64,000 nucleotides of DNA from Chromatiaceae bacterium. GTDB lineage: Bacteria; Pseudomonadota; Gammaproteobacteria; Chromatiales; Chromatiaceae. Every line of letters begins with the position of its first letter. Within the stretch, counting starts at the first letter, position 1. The stretch is from positions 248,001 to 312,000 of the forward strand of contig JACKMK010000004.1 in NCBI GenBank assembly GCA_024235395.1, read 5' to 3'. Under the pieces are notes generated by a model. It was not told where the DNA came from, ran no database searches, and saw nothing but the letters and a program-made list of their open reading frames with translations. Positions 35,874 to 44,710 of this stretch are shown here, piece after piece. A program made the translations under genes and the position numbers.

Positions 35874-36302
35874 TCAGGCCCCTTCCAGGTAAGGACAGTG
35901 TTCGCGGGTGCAGCGGCCGTAGATGATCAGCGAATGATCGGTGATCTCGAAGCCCTTTTTCGCAGCGATCTCGCGCTGGCACTTCTCGATCGTTTCGTCG
36001 ACGAACTCCTCCACGCGCCCGCATTGCGCGCACACGATGTGGTCGTGGTGACGCCCGCGGTCGAGCTCGAACACCGCCTGGCCACCTTCGAAATGGTGTT
36101 TTTCGGCCAGACCGGCATTCACGAACTGGGTCAGCACCCGGTACACGGTCGCCAGGCCGATCTCTTCGCCACGCTCCAGCAGCGCCTTGTAGACGTCTTC
36201 GGCGGTCATGTGCCGGGCGTCGCTCGACTCGAGAATCTCGAGGATCTTGACCCTCGGCAGCGTGACCTTCAGGCCGGCCTTGCGGATATCCTGGTTCTCC
36301 AC
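35874..36302 (-). CDS. fur: Ferric uptake regulator Fur
   Basis: A 142-residue Fur repressor. The start is the GTG at 36302 (VENQDIRKAGLKVTLPR), with GGAGGT 5 nt upstream; earlier readings extend into the promoter. DNA-binding helices lie at TAEDVYKALLERGEEIGLAT and VYRVLTQFVNAG. Metal and dimer residues are visible: GRHHDHIVCAQCGRVEEF (His and the CxxC) and CTREHCPYLEGA (second Cys pair). It is divergent from bamE, a common gammaproteobacterial arrangement. Confidence 0.95.
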   Translation of the reverse strand: MENQDIRKAGLKVTLPRVKILEILESSDARHMTAEDVYKALLERGEEIGLATVYRVLTQFVNAGLAEKHHFEGGQAVFELDRGRHHDHIVCAQCGRVEEFVDETIEKCQREIAAKKGFEITDHSLIIYGRCTREHCPYLEGA

Positions 36303-36386
36303 CGTCACCTCCGTCGCATGTATTCTTGACGTGCGATTCGTTATCATCCGGCATCCATCGGAACCCGAAGGCCGATCGCAAAATAT

Positions 36387-36878
36387 ATGCGCAAGCTTCT
36401 CATTTTCATTGTCTCGTCCGCAACCTGGCTGACGGCGGGTTGCAGCTCGATGAGCGGCATCACCGACGCGATCCCGAATGCGCTGGACCGCGTGCCGCTC
36501 GTGTATCGCCCGCAGATCGTCCAGGGCAATGTCGTGAACCAGGAGCTGATCAACCAGCTCGAGCCTGGGATGACCAAGCGGCAGGTACGGTTTCTGCTGG
36601 GTTCACCGATGCTGTCGGACGTATTCCACGTGGATCGCTGGGACTACGCCTACACCAGTGGAGAGGGCAGCCGACCGGACGAGATCCTGCACACCACCGT
36701 GTACTTCGAGAACGACCGCCTGGTGAGGATCACCGGTCACCTGCGCCCGCAACCGGAGCACGAGCGCGAGACCAAACCGAAAGAGGTCGTGGTCACGGTC
36801 CCCGACTGGGAACCCGAAAAGAAGTCGTTGCTGGGGCGTGCCATGCAGGCCGTCGGCGTCGACTACGACGTCGACTGA
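36387..36878 (+). CDS. bamE: Outer membrane assembly lipoprotein BamE
   Basis: A 163-residue lipoprotein with the lipobox LTAGC (Cys19). YRPQIVQGNVVNQELINQL and GMTKRQVRFLLGSPMLSD are the BamE core, then HVDRWDYAY and VYFENDRLVRITG. It is a subunit of the BAM complex that inserts outer membrane barrels, including autotransporters such as the one at 45438. It has an acidic/Lys-rich C-terminal extension compared with E. coli. Convergent and abutting rnfH (36878/36879). Confidence 0.95.
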   Translation: MRKLLIFIVSSATWLTAGCSSMSGITDAIPNALDRVPLVYRPQIVQGNVVNQELINQLEPGMTKRQVRFLLGSPMLSDVFHVDRWDYAYTSGEGSRPDEILHTTVYFENDRLVRITGHLRPQPEHERETKPKEVVVTVPDWEPEKKSLLGRAMQAVGVDYDVD

Positions 36879-37217
36879 TCACTCGTCGCCCGACGGTTCG
36901 CCGGTCGCATCCCGCGCACCCTTTTTCATCGCCTTGCCCTCGGCTGCACGCTTCTTGCGCGCTTCCTTGGGATCGGCGATCAGCGGACGATAGATCTCGA
37001 TCCGGTCGCCTTCGTTCAAGGTCGCATCGAGTTTCGTGAGTTTGCCGAACACGCCGACCTTGGCCTGGGCCATATCGATCTCGGGGAATCGCTCGAGAAA
37101 GCCCGACTGACGGATCACGTCCTCGACGGTCGCGTCGGCCGCCACCCGGAACTGTTCCAGCGCCTGTTCGCCCGGCCTCGCAAACACCACCTCGACGCTG
37201 ATCTGCGGCTCAGCCAC
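36879..37217 (-). CDS. rnfH: RnfH family ubiquitin-like protein
   Basis: A 112-residue RnfH/UPF0125 protein with a beta-grasp fold: ISVEVVFARPGEQALEQFRV, GVFGKLTKLDATLNEGDRIE and IYRPLIADPKEARKKRA, the last being the family signature. The start is the GTG 37217 (AAGAGGTG 4 nt upstream), overlapping ratA by 8 nt. A charged tail rich in Lys and Glu follows. The function is not settled; it is nearly always paired with ratA and near smpB, as here. Confidence 0.93.
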   Translation of the reverse strand: MAEPQISVEVVFARPGEQALEQFRVAADATVEDVIRQSGFLERFPEIDMAQAKVGVFGKLTKLDATLNEGDRIEIYRPLIADPKEARKKRAAEGKAMKKGARDATGEPSGDE

Positions 37218-37644
37218 CGTACACCTCTTGTGCCCGCTTGACGAACGAATCGACCAGCGAGTTTGCCACCTGGTTGAACACCTTGCCAAACGCCGCGTCG
37301 ATCAGGCGTCCGGCGAATTCGAACTCGAGCACCAGCATCACCTTGCACGCGGAGTCGCCGAGCGCGACGAAACGCCACTCGCCGTGCAGGCGCTTGAACG
37401 GACCCTCATGCAGACGTATACCCATCCGCCCGGGCGGATCGAGTTCATTGCAGGTCGAGAATGCCTGCGTGATGCCGACCCGTGACACCTCGATCCAGCC
37501 ACACAGCTCGTCATCACCGCGCGACACCAGGCGCGAGTCGCTGCACCAGGGCAGGAACTCCTTGTAGCGCTCTACGTCGGCGACCAGATCGAACATCGTC
37601 TGGGGCGGGAACCGTACCAGCGCGGACTTTTCGACGCGTGCCAA
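37210..37644 (-). CDS. ratA: RatA/COQ10 family START-domain protein
   Basis: A 144-residue START-like protein: MARVEKSALVRFPPQTMFDL, then YKEFLPWCSDSRLVSR and LHEGPFKRLHGEWRF, ending DSFVKRAQEVYGG. Reported in E. coli as a toxin that blocks 70S assembly, and related to mitochondrial Coq10 that binds ubiquinone, so the true role in this organism may be lipid or quinone related. Forms an overlapping pair with rnfH and follows the symporter gene directly. Confidence 0.93.
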   Translation of the reverse strand: MARVEKSALVRFPPQTMFDLVADVERYKEFLPWCSDSRLVSRGDDELCGWIEVSRVGITQAFSTCNELDPPGRMGIRLHEGPFKRLHGEWRFVALGDSACKVMLVLEFEFAGRLIDAAFGKVFNQVANSLVDSFVKRAQEVYGG

Positions 37645-39051
37645 TTACAGCACCCCGATCGAGTTCAGGAACACGACCGCGATCGCGACCGGCGACACAT
37701 AGCGGATCACGAACCACCAGGCGTCGAACAGCCGCTGACGACTGATCGCCAGTTCGTCCAACGCCATGTGACGGCCGGCACCGTAGGCAACGAACAGCGC
37801 AATCAGCAGACCACCCAGCGGCAGCATGATGTTCGACGCCAGGAAATCCTTGAGGTCGAACAGTGTCTTGCCAAACAGGGTGTACCCCGACCAGATGTTG
37901 AACGACAGTACTGAACCGATCCCCAGGGTCCAGGCCAGGCCGCCGACCAGCAAGGCCGCGTTCGACCTGCGCCATCCCCGGCTATCGACCAGCCACGCGA
38001 CCGCGGGCTCGGCGATCGAGATCGACGACGACCAGGCCGCAAACACCAGAAGGACAAAAAACACCGTGCCGAACCACTGCCCGCCCGGCATGTTGCCGAA
38101 CGCGATCGGCAGGGTCTGGAAGATCAGCCCGGGACCGGCCGAGGGTTCCAGTCCGCTGGCGAACACGATCGGGAAGATCGCCATCCCGGCGAGCAGCGCC
38201 ACGATGGTGTCGGCCAGTGCGATCGTGATGGTCGCACCGGTGATCGAGGCATGCGCCGGCACATAGGCGCCGTAGGCCATGATCGCGCCCATGCCGAGAC
38301 TGAGGGTGAAGAACGCATGGCCCATCGCCACCAGCACCGGTTCGCCGCTAAACCCGCACTCCAGCTGTTCCGCGCTACCGGTGCATAGCGTAAAGACCTT
38401 GTCGAAATCGAAGTTGAACATGAACGCAAACCCGCGTGCGAAATCCCCCTCCACGTAGGCATAGCCCACCATGATCACCAGCATGACGAACAGCGCCGGC
38501 ATGAGCAGGGTCACGGCCCGCTCCAGGCCTTCGCGTACGCCGCGCGCGACCACCAGAACCGTCATCAGCATGAACACCGTATGCCAGACCAGCAGCTGCC
38601 AGGGCGACCCGACCAGGTCGCTGAACAGCTTCGTCGCCCCGTCAGCCGACACGCCGTTGAGACCCCCGCTGGCCGCCTGGAACACATAGGCGAGCGCCCA
38701 CCCGGCGATCACGCTGTAGAACGACAGGATCAGGAAGCCCGCGACCACGCCCGAGTACCCGACCATGGCCCAGGCGGGTGACGAATTCTCCTCGCGGGCG
38801 AGGCGCCGCATGGTGCTGATCGGGCTGGAGCGTCCACGCCTGCCGAGCAGGATCTCTGCCATCATCACCGGCACCCCGATCAGGGTGATGCACACCAGAT
38901 AGACCGCGACGAAGGCCCCGCCGCCGTATTCACCGCTGATGTAGGGGAATTTCCAGATGTTGCCGAGACCCACAGCGGAACCGACCGTGGCCATGATGAA
39001 AGCCGCCCGGGACGACCACATGCCATGTACCGACGCCTGACCGTTACTCAT
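37645..39051 (-). CDS. Neurotransmitter:sodium symporter (NSS) family transporter
   Basis: A 468-residue transporter of the LeuT fold. [20 protein letters not shown] in TM1 is the NSS signature carrying the substrate and sodium site. TM6-TM8 blocks [18 protein letters not shown] and [20 protein letters not shown] are present, and about eleven or twelve helices are expected. Amino acids or related amines are the usual substrates; this one cannot be specified. Divergent from smpB; the stop abuts ratA's start. Confidence 0.92.
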   Translation of the reverse strand: MSNGQASVHGMWSSRAAFIMATVGSAVGLGNIWKFPYISGEYGGGAFVAVYLVCITLIGVPVMMAEILLGRRGRSSPISTMRRLAREENSSPAWAMVGYSGVVAGFLILSFYSVIAGWALAYVFQAASGGLNGVSADGATKLFSDLVGSPWQLLVWHTVFMLMTVLVVARGVREGLERAVTLLMPALFVMLVIMVGYAYVEGDFARGFAFMFNFDFDKVFTLCTGSAEQLECGFSGEPVLVAMGHAFFTLSLGMGAIMAYGAYVPAHASITGATITIALADTIVALLAGMAIFPIVFASGLEPSAGPGLIFQTLPIAFGNMPGGQWFGTVFFVLLVFAAWSSSISIAEPAVAWLVDSRGWRRSNAALLVGGLAWTLGIGSVLSFNIWSGYTLFGKTLFDLKDFLASNIMLPLGGLLIALFVAYGAGRHMALDELAISRQRLFDAWWFVIRYVSPVAIAVVFLNSIGVL

Positions 39052-39146
39052 CCGGTTTCTCTCACTATTGCCACTTTCTCTGTCAAATCATGCATTTTCC
39101 CGGATCGATCAGCGACAAACAAGGCACCGTGCTACACTCGCGCGCC

Positions 39147-39635
39147 ATGGCAAAAGCGGCGAAAAAGGCAAACGACAAGGGCAGCGGGAGCGCCACGATC
39201 GCGCTCAATCGCAAGGCACGCCACGAGTATTTCATCGAGGACCGGTACGAGGCCGGGGTCTCGCTCGAGGGCTGGGAGGTCAAGAGCCTGCGCGCCGGCA
39301 AGATCAACATCACCGAGGCCTACGTGACGATCAAGGGCAACGAGGCGTTCCTGTTCGGTGCGAACATCTCCCCGCTGCCGACCGCTTCGACCCATGTCCA
39401 CCCCGACCCGACGCGCACCCGAAAGCTGCTGCTGCACCGCGAAGAACTGAACAAACTCATCGGCCTGACCGAGCGAAAGGGCTACACCCTGGTACCGCTG
39501 GCGATGTACTGGAAGCGCGGTCGCGCCAAGGTCGAGGTCGGGCTCGCCAAAGGCAAGAAGCTGCACGACAAACGTGCCGACGCCAAGGAACGCGACTGGC
39601 AGCGCGAAAAACAGCGCAACTTCAAGATCGGTTAG
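39147..39635 (+). CDS. smpB: SsrA-binding protein SmpB
   Basis: A 162-residue tmRNA partner. ATG 39147 is selected; an earlier frame from 39090 gives an unrelated extension. [40 protein letters not shown] and [18 protein letters not shown] followed by a basic tail are the normal SmpB blocks, including the lysine-rich end that enters the decoding centre. It is followed 55 nt later by its RNA partner ssrA, so the trans-translation genes form a unit. Confidence 0.96.
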   Translation: MAKAAKKANDKGSGSATIALNRKARHEYFIEDRYEAGVSLEGWEVKSLRAGKINITEAYVTIKGNEAFLFGANISPLPTASTHVHPDPTRTRKLLLHREELNKLIGLTERKGYTLVPLAMYWKRGRAKVEVGLAKGKKLHDKRADAKERDWQREKQRNFKIG

Positions 39636-39690
39636 CGGTAGAATCTGCGGAACTTATTACGATCGGTGGCGGTCGTATGGGTTGACTTTA

Positions 39691-40066
39691 GGGGGCGACA
39701 CGGCATTCGACGTGGGTCGCGAAACCTGAGGTGCATGCCGAGGTGCGAATCACCTCGTAAAACAATTCGCAAACTTATAGTTGCCAACGACGACAACTAC
39801 GCACTCGCCGCTTAATACCCGGTAGGGTGCCGTCAGACTGGGGCCGTGCTTGTGCGCCCAGGCTCCTCGGAGCACTCTGGCGTCATATCTCACAAGATCG
39901 CGATGAGGCTTGTCCGGGGCTGATTTGCTAAAACCTACCGGAATCGCCGTGCTGTATGCCCTGTCGGTCGGGCGGCACGCGGTTAAAAAAAATCGACACG
40001 ACTAAGCATGTAGAGCCGAAGGCAGAGGACTTGCGGACGCGGGTTCAACTCCCGCCGCCTCCACCA
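39691..40066 (+). ncRNA. ssrA: Transfer-messenger RNA (ssrA)
   Basis: The 376-nt RNA begins GGGGGCGACACGG and ends GCCTCCACCA; the 5' GGGGGCG pairs with CGCCTCC of the 3' end (one G-U), and GGGTTCAACTCCCGC is the T-arm. The internal reading frame is GCC AAC GAC GAC AAC TAC GCA CTC GCC GCT TAA (39783-39815), encoding the tag ANDDNYALAA. The RNA releases stalled ribosomes and marks their products for proteolysis. CCA is encoded. The 3' end is duplicated at 40221-40241. Confidence 0.97.
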
Positions 40067-40241
40067 AACGATGAAGGGTCGCCCTTGTGGCGGCCCTTCG
40101 GCGTTTCTGGCCGCGCATGGGAATAACGAACCCGCGGAGCGGGTTCACCAGGCACCAGAGGTGCCGCAGAACGCCGTCGCGATGCGACGGCGGCCCGAAG
40201 GGTGAGGCCGAAGGCCGAATAACTCCCGCCGCCCCCACCAA
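40047..40241 (+). repeat. Direct repeat of the tmRNA 3' end (candidate att remnant)
   Basis: AACTCCCGCCGCC-T/C-CCACCAA occurs at 40047-40067 (inside ssrA) and 40221-40241, 20 of 21 bases identical. Weaker similarity extends upstream (GAGCCGAAGGC versus GAGGCCGAAGGC). tmRNA 3' ends are classic integration sites for phages and islands, and integrases leave such repeats. No integrase is in the window, and only 153 bp separates the copies, so this would be one junction of an old or stacked insertion. The region to the right is accessory. Confidence 0.6.
40074..40105 (+). terminator. Terminator of ssrA
   Basis: AAGGG (40074-40078) and CGCC (40080-40083) pair with GGCG (40089-40092) and CCCTT (40094-40098), a T-G pair in between, 5-nt loop. 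Only a short T-run (GTTTC) follows within ten bases. Confidence 0.65.
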
Positions 40242-40519
40242 TTTTACTTTATTGTTCAGTTAATTATACGCGCATTTTTAGAACTTCCCGGAAGTTTCTT
40301 ATTAGCTCGATGTGATTCCCAATCGGGGAGTTTTTGAACCCCCCTCGACAGCCGCATTTGATGCCCCCTGCAACTCGGTCCAATCCAACACTGGCTGGAT
40401 GACGACGCCCGAGGTCAACGCCGGGCCTGATACAAACCTTTGTGGCTCAACGCCTATCTGCGACGGGAGTACGTCATCAAAGGGCATCGACGCCGGAAGG
40501 CTACGAACAGCTGGGGCTG

Positions 40520-41383
40520 TCACCCTTTCCGACGGTTTCTAAACAGAGCAGTAAAGAAGAAGAGCCCCAGCAGGAATATCGCAAAGGAATACCACCATCC
40601 GATATTATCGCTTTTGTTTGCACGCGCCCTTGCTGACTCGACAAGTTGCTCTACGGATTTCTTTCCTGACTCGAAAAGATAGAGAAACTTTTCACTCTGA
40701 TCCTCCACCGGATAGAGAACACCATCAGAGAGTCGTCCGATCAAACTAATCTCATCCAATGGATAGTAGGTAAAGGAAACTCGAATATCCCCCTCTTCGT
40801 AAGTCTTCCCCTCTTCTCGATTTGTAAACTCTCCATCAGAACGACACTTTAGAGTTTGCCCCTTATACTCTGGAATCGCTCCAATTCGCTCGTCGCCACA
40901 CCGAATAACCTCACCTTCTATTGGCCAGTCGAGCATCTGGCTTGAAACCGCTACACCAGCCACCTTAAGCAATGATGGAGTTTGAACTGCATGCGAAAGT
41001 GGATGCTCACCTCCAAGCGACCATTCATAAGAGACGATCTTAGGTCCCCCCTCCATTCCTCTATGTTCAACCTGCCTTTTCAATTGCAAGACGTTGCGGT
41101 TAAAGAACACACCTCTAACGGTGAGCTGAAAAAGCTCATCAACCAGATCATCTTCTGACTCAGCTTTCCCTTGGACGTAGGCAAAGGGGAGGTCTTGAGA
41201 TGCGATATTCTGCACACGCGAAACATCTTCATAAGAGACAAGAATCTCGTTTAGAGTATTGGTCGTGCCGGTTCGTTGTCCTTCACTCCAGAGGTAAAGC
41301 CAAGAGGCAGCCCCCATGATTGCTAGGCCGAGAACGATGGCTCCGATCCTTTTTCCTAAAGTGTGTTCTTCACCGTGACCCAT
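40520..41383 (-). CDS. TMEM43-like membrane protein in an AT-rich segment
   Basis: A 287-residue protein starting at ATG 41383 (MGHGEEHTLGKRIGAIVLGL), with one membrane helix at residues ~10-30 and another near the C-terminus (WWYSFAIFLLGLFFFTALFR). The arrangement with a large loop between, WSEGQRTGTTNTL near the start and FTYYPLDEISLIGRL late, resembles TMEM43/LUMA-family proteins, found sporadically in bacteria. Its base composition is plainly AT-richer than every neighbour, and it lies just after the tmRNA-end repeat, which points to horizontal acquisition. Function unknown. Confidence 0.7.
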   Translation of the reverse strand: MGHGEEHTLGKRIGAIVLGLAIMGAASWLYLWSEGQRTGTTNTLNEILVSYEDVSRVQNIASQDLPFAYVQGKAESEDDLVDELFQLTVRGVFFNRNVLQLKRQVEHRGMEGGPKIVSYEWSLGGEHPLSHAVQTPSLLKVAGVAVSSQMLDWPIEGEVIRCGDERIGAIPEYKGQTLKCRSDGEFTNREEGKTYEEGDIRVSFTYYPLDEISLIGRLSDGVLYPVEDQSEKFLYLFESGKKSVEQLVESARARANKSDNIGWWYSFAIFLLGLFFFTALFRNRRKG

Positions 41384-42024
41384 AAACCCATCCCCAAAGC
41401 ATCGTCGATACACTGATTAGTGTTAAGGGCGCTTCTAAAAATTCCCGTCCCGATGGAGCATGATGCGGTTTTCGGACGCAGAAGGAACGACGATGCAACC
41501 CAGCTCCTTCACGCTGGAGAACGAACCCCATCCCGATACCTATTTCGACTTTCCGGTGCGTTGAAGCGGCGTTGGACCCACTGCGTGCAGCGGGGCCGCG
41601 CAACTGGAAAAAGGGTCGCAACAAAAAAATGCTTCACCGGTCTGTTGATCAGGGCGGCACGACGCACATCACTCGGTACGCGGTGCCGGTTAGTATCGTC
41701 ATTTGGAATCGCTGTGAACTCGGAGCCTATACTCCATCGGTAAGTACACGTTGACAAGCGTTGCCAAGGGCTGCCCGGCGCGAACCGTCGTCGCCACTGC
41801 ACATCAGGTGAGGCGGCGGTTACGCGGCCGCGCCGGACACAACGACACGGAGTCCGTTTTGACCCGAGAAGGCAAAAATGTGGCAATCAACAACATCACC
41901 GATTTCGCCTTCGTGTCGATGCTGTCTGGCGCCGTTTTGGATGGCCTGTTTCGATCACTCGGCGGGCGTTTCTCTGAAATGTACGCCGTTTACAGAGGGC
42001 ACCGATTGACGGTGTGACTATGCC
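41384..42024. other. 641-bp gap with no secure gene
   Basis: A mix of AT-rich and GC-rich sequence between the TMEM43-like gene and the kinase-like gene. One short plus frame at 41460-41564 (34 codons, MMRFSDAEGTTMQPSSFTLE at its start) has coding-like composition but no family and could be a gene remnant. A frame running to 42017 ends in FSEMYAVYRGHRLTV and may overlap the promoter of the kinase-like gene. I see no insertion sequence. Confidence 0.4.
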
Positions 42025-44049
42025 GTGACCGAAACACCCAAGATCAATGGAGCGGCACCCCGGGTTCAACCGGCCGCTGCCAGCGCCGACGTTGGCGCGG
42101 CCGATGAGGCGCAGGCACAGTTGTGGCCCGCGGCGCGGCACGACCTGCGCCGCAACGGGCTCGCGGCGTTGCACCCGCAGTACCGAAAATCCGGACCGAG
42201 CGATAGAGACTTCGTCTGGGGACGCGCAGATCTCGCGGATTCCAAGGCATCCCTCGCGCAATTGCACAGCCTGGTGAAAAAACGGCACGACCAGAAGACC
42301 GAAAAACTGTCGTCATTGCGGAAGACGTTCGCGCTGTTCCGCAGCGGGCTGTTCGGCAACCAGACGATCAATGCTGCCAAGGACGAGATCGAGTCCCTCG
42401 AGGTCCTGCGGGGCGCCGCCGCGTCAGCCTCGAAAGCGGCCCAGGATTTCGATGTCGGCTACAAGAACTTCCATGCACTGCGATCGCAGGAGATCCCGAC
42501 CGACGCTGATGTCCGCGCCGCGCACTTTCAACGCCTGCGTGCCGCCGGAAATGCACTGCAGACCGCCCACGATCAGCTCTCCCGCGCTGCAGATGCGTTG
42601 GACGAGACGCTGCTGCTGAGGCGCAATCACATCAAGGCAACGCGCACCATTTTCCGGCGCCTGCGGAAGCAGAGCGCCGCCTATCGGCCTCTCCGGCAAC
42701 AGGAGGCGGCGCGCGATGCCTTCCGCGCGAATCTCCCGCCGACCTTCAGACGCGGCTCCATGGCGCAGCGCGTGACGCAGGAGCTGTCACGACTCGACGA
42801 ACTGGAGCGGCAGCTGAATGGCGTGGCGCCCGCTCCGACGGGTCAGGCCGATCTTCGCCACTTGGTCGGCGACCCCGATGGGCGGGGGCCCAGGCTCCGC
42901 ACGGGTATCGCGCTGGCCGCGCTGGCGGCTGGAGAGCCGCTGAGTCCGGCATTGAAGAACACATTGCCTCAATCTGCGATTCAGGGGTCATTGCGTCACC
43001 TCGGTGGCGGCGGTTTCAATGTGGTCTATAAGGCCAAACTGGCGATACCTGATGAGAACGGTAAATTCAAGGTCCGTACCTACGCGATCAAACCGCTCGA
43101 TGCCAACGTCGTGAGCTCCGGGATGTTTGGTCTCGAACGCCGTCAGGTACGGGTCCATGCGCGGCAGATGGCAGCGGCTCGGACCTCCGCGGCGTTGGGC
43201 AAGAACCTGGTCCAAGAGCCGCATCTGATAGAGATCAATGGCCAACTCTGCATGGCGACTCGTCTCGTCAGCGGGATTTCGCCCATCGACTTTGAAAACA
43301 AGCTGGCGAGGCTTGGCGCAAAGACTTATCGCAAGGTCAACGAGGGCCTGCATAGCAACGCAGCAATGCAGACGGCGATGAAGAATGTGCAGCTCTTCCA
43401 CACGATCACCGGCAATCCCGATGGTCACGGCAATAATCTGAAGTTGCGGTTTTTGGACCCGGTCACGCACAAAACCGTTTCGTTCGACGACATCGCCGCG
43501 ATGTCGAAGGCCGACATCGCCCGCCTCGACGTTGGTGTGGGCCTGTACGACCTCGATATGGCGTTCATGCCGATCCACGACCACAACCCGGTTTTCAAGA
43601 GAGGGATCTACCCAAAGCACGGAATGCACATGCGGGATTACTTCCCTATGCGTTCACATTACCTCGGCCCTCCCCCGTATCATGACCAAGAAGACATGCG
43701 CGCTGTCGCGCAGTTGGAACAGGACCTGAACGGCGGCGAGTTGGGTCGGGATCTCCGATGGTCGCTGACCAATGATGAGCAGGGACACGACGAAATCGGT
43801 GCATTGCAATCGCGCGTCGCCGGGGTGCAGCGGACCATGGAGGATCAGTACCAGGCCCACCGCAGATTGGACGCGGCGTCAGGGCGCGTGATCGACCCAA
43901 CGGACGGCCAGCCAATGGGCCCACCATCGCAGCAGCAAGCGATATCCGACCAAGCGCCGAAAATGTTGTCGTATGCCGATTCGATATACGGTTTCATGCC
44001 GACGCGTCGGTCACTGATGCACAAGTTCTTTCCGCTGCGACCCAGGTAG
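42025..44049 (+). CDS. Putative T3SS effector with a HipA-like kinase core
   Basis: A 674-residue protein from GTG 42025. Residues 1-60 are Ala/Pro/Ser-poor in structure and could be a secretion signal and chaperone-binding region; ~60-280 is helical and probably coiled-coil. From ~320 kinase motifs appear: a glycine loop LGGGGFNVVYKAK (residues ~324-336), YAIK with Lys356, the catalytic-like GNPDGHGNN (463-471) and LYDLD (507-511). The order and wording match HipA (GATDGHAKN, then LYDV), with D466/N471 and D509/D511 as metal/catalytic candidates. No signal peptide. A CesT-like chaperone gene follows one gene later, and sctV is in the same region. Effector status and kinase activity are inferred. 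Confidence 0.65.
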   Translation: MTETPKINGAAPRVQPAAASADVGAADEAQAQLWPAARHDLRRNGLAALHPQYRKSGPSDRDFVWGRADLADSKASLAQLHSLVKKRHDQKTEKLSSLRKTFALFRSGLFGNQTINAAKDEIESLEVLRGAAASASKAAQDFDVGYKNFHALRSQEIPTDADVRAAHFQRLRAAGNALQTAHDQLSRAADALDETLLLRRNHIKATRTIFRRLRKQSAAYRPLRQQEAARDAFRANLPPTFRRGSMAQRVTQELSRLDELERQLNGVAPAPTGQADLRHLVGDPDGRGPRLRTGIALAALAAGEPLSPALKNTLPQSAIQGSLRHLGGGGFNVVYKAKLAIPDENGKFKVRTYAIKPLDANVVSSGMFGLERRQVRVHARQMAAARTSAALGKNLVQEPHLIEINGQLCMATRLVSGISPIDFENKLARLGAKTYRKVNEGLHSNAAMQTAMKNVQLFHTITGNPDGHGNNLKLRFLDPVTHKTVSFDDIAAMSKADIARLDVGVGLYDLDMAFMPIHDHNPVFKRGIYPKHGMHMRDYFPMRSHYLGPPPYHDQEDMRAVAQLEQDLNGGELGRDLRWSLTNDEQGHDEIGALQSRVAGVQRTMEDQYQAHRRLDAASGRVIDPTDGQPMGPPSQQQAISDQAPKMLSYADSIYGFMPTRRSLMHKFFPLRPR

Positions 44050-44088
44050 TCATCTCCAATATCGAGCCACTGGAATCGCGAGAAGCCG

Positions 44089-44700
44089 ATGACAGACGAA
44101 TTGACAGATCTCGGTGAAAACATGGCCATACCCGCCGATCCGCAAACAATCGTGCCGGGTGCGGTGGCCTGGCGGTTCAAACAGGCCGACCTGGTCGCGC
44201 AGCCATTGCCGAAGTCCCTGGAAGGCCACCTTCGCACCTATGGCGACTGGTGTTTCGCGACCTATGAGCCGACCGCGCCACCCTATCTGGTGGAGGACTT
44301 CATCGACGCATTGCTGCAGGCGTGGCCGGGTGATGGCCTGCTGATTGCCCACGACGGCCATGGCATCAACAGCTGGGCTCTGCACTATTTTTTGGTCCTC
44401 GGTTCATTCGCCTGTTTTCTGCAGCTTCCCTGGGGCGGTGCCGACATGGATGCGAACATGGGCCGGGAACGGATTCGCGATGCATTCGCCAAGGTCGAAG
44501 CGGTGATCGATACGCGCTATTCCGCCGGAGAGCGACTGATCGTCATCGACGTGCTGGCTGGTCGCTCGTTTGGGAAGATCCATGGCGGCACGGGGGAGAT
44601 CGAGTGGCGGGAGTCGGATGACCCGCTGGCCGACGTCGTCGATGAGATCGGTGCCGGTGGCCTGCATGCCTCATCTTCGAACGTGATCATTCCTGTCTGA
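44089..44700 (+). CDS. Uncharacterised protein between kinase-like gene and its chaperone
   Basis: A 203-residue soluble acidic protein (ATG 44089, GAGAAG upstream). It contains WCFATYEPTAPPYLVEDFID and WALHYFLVLGSFACFLQLPW followed by GG, in a Trp-rich globular arrangement. I do not recognise a family. The position, 39 nt after the kinase-like gene and 10 nt before the CesT-like gene, makes a third member of one transcript. It could be an immunity or regulatory partner that neutralises the kinase in the producer, or a second cargo. Confidence 0.6.
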   Translation: MTDELTDLGENMAIPADPQTIVPGAVAWRFKQADLVAQPLPKSLEGHLRTYGDWCFATYEPTAPPYLVEDFIDALLQAWPGDGLLIAHDGHGINSWALHYFLVLGSFACFLQLPWGGADMDANMGRERIRDAFAKVEAVIDTRYSAGERLIVIDVLAGRSFGKIHGGTGEIEWRESDDPLADVVDEIGAGGLHASSSNVIIPV

Positions 44701-44710
44701 GAGGCTGGCG

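Noticed and set aside
40273..41442. TTTTTAGAA near 40275 and TTCTAAAAA near 41434 as ends of an insertion sequence
   Set aside because: Only nine matching bases, in AT-rich sequence, with no transposase between them (the enclosed gene is TMEM43-like) and no target duplication.
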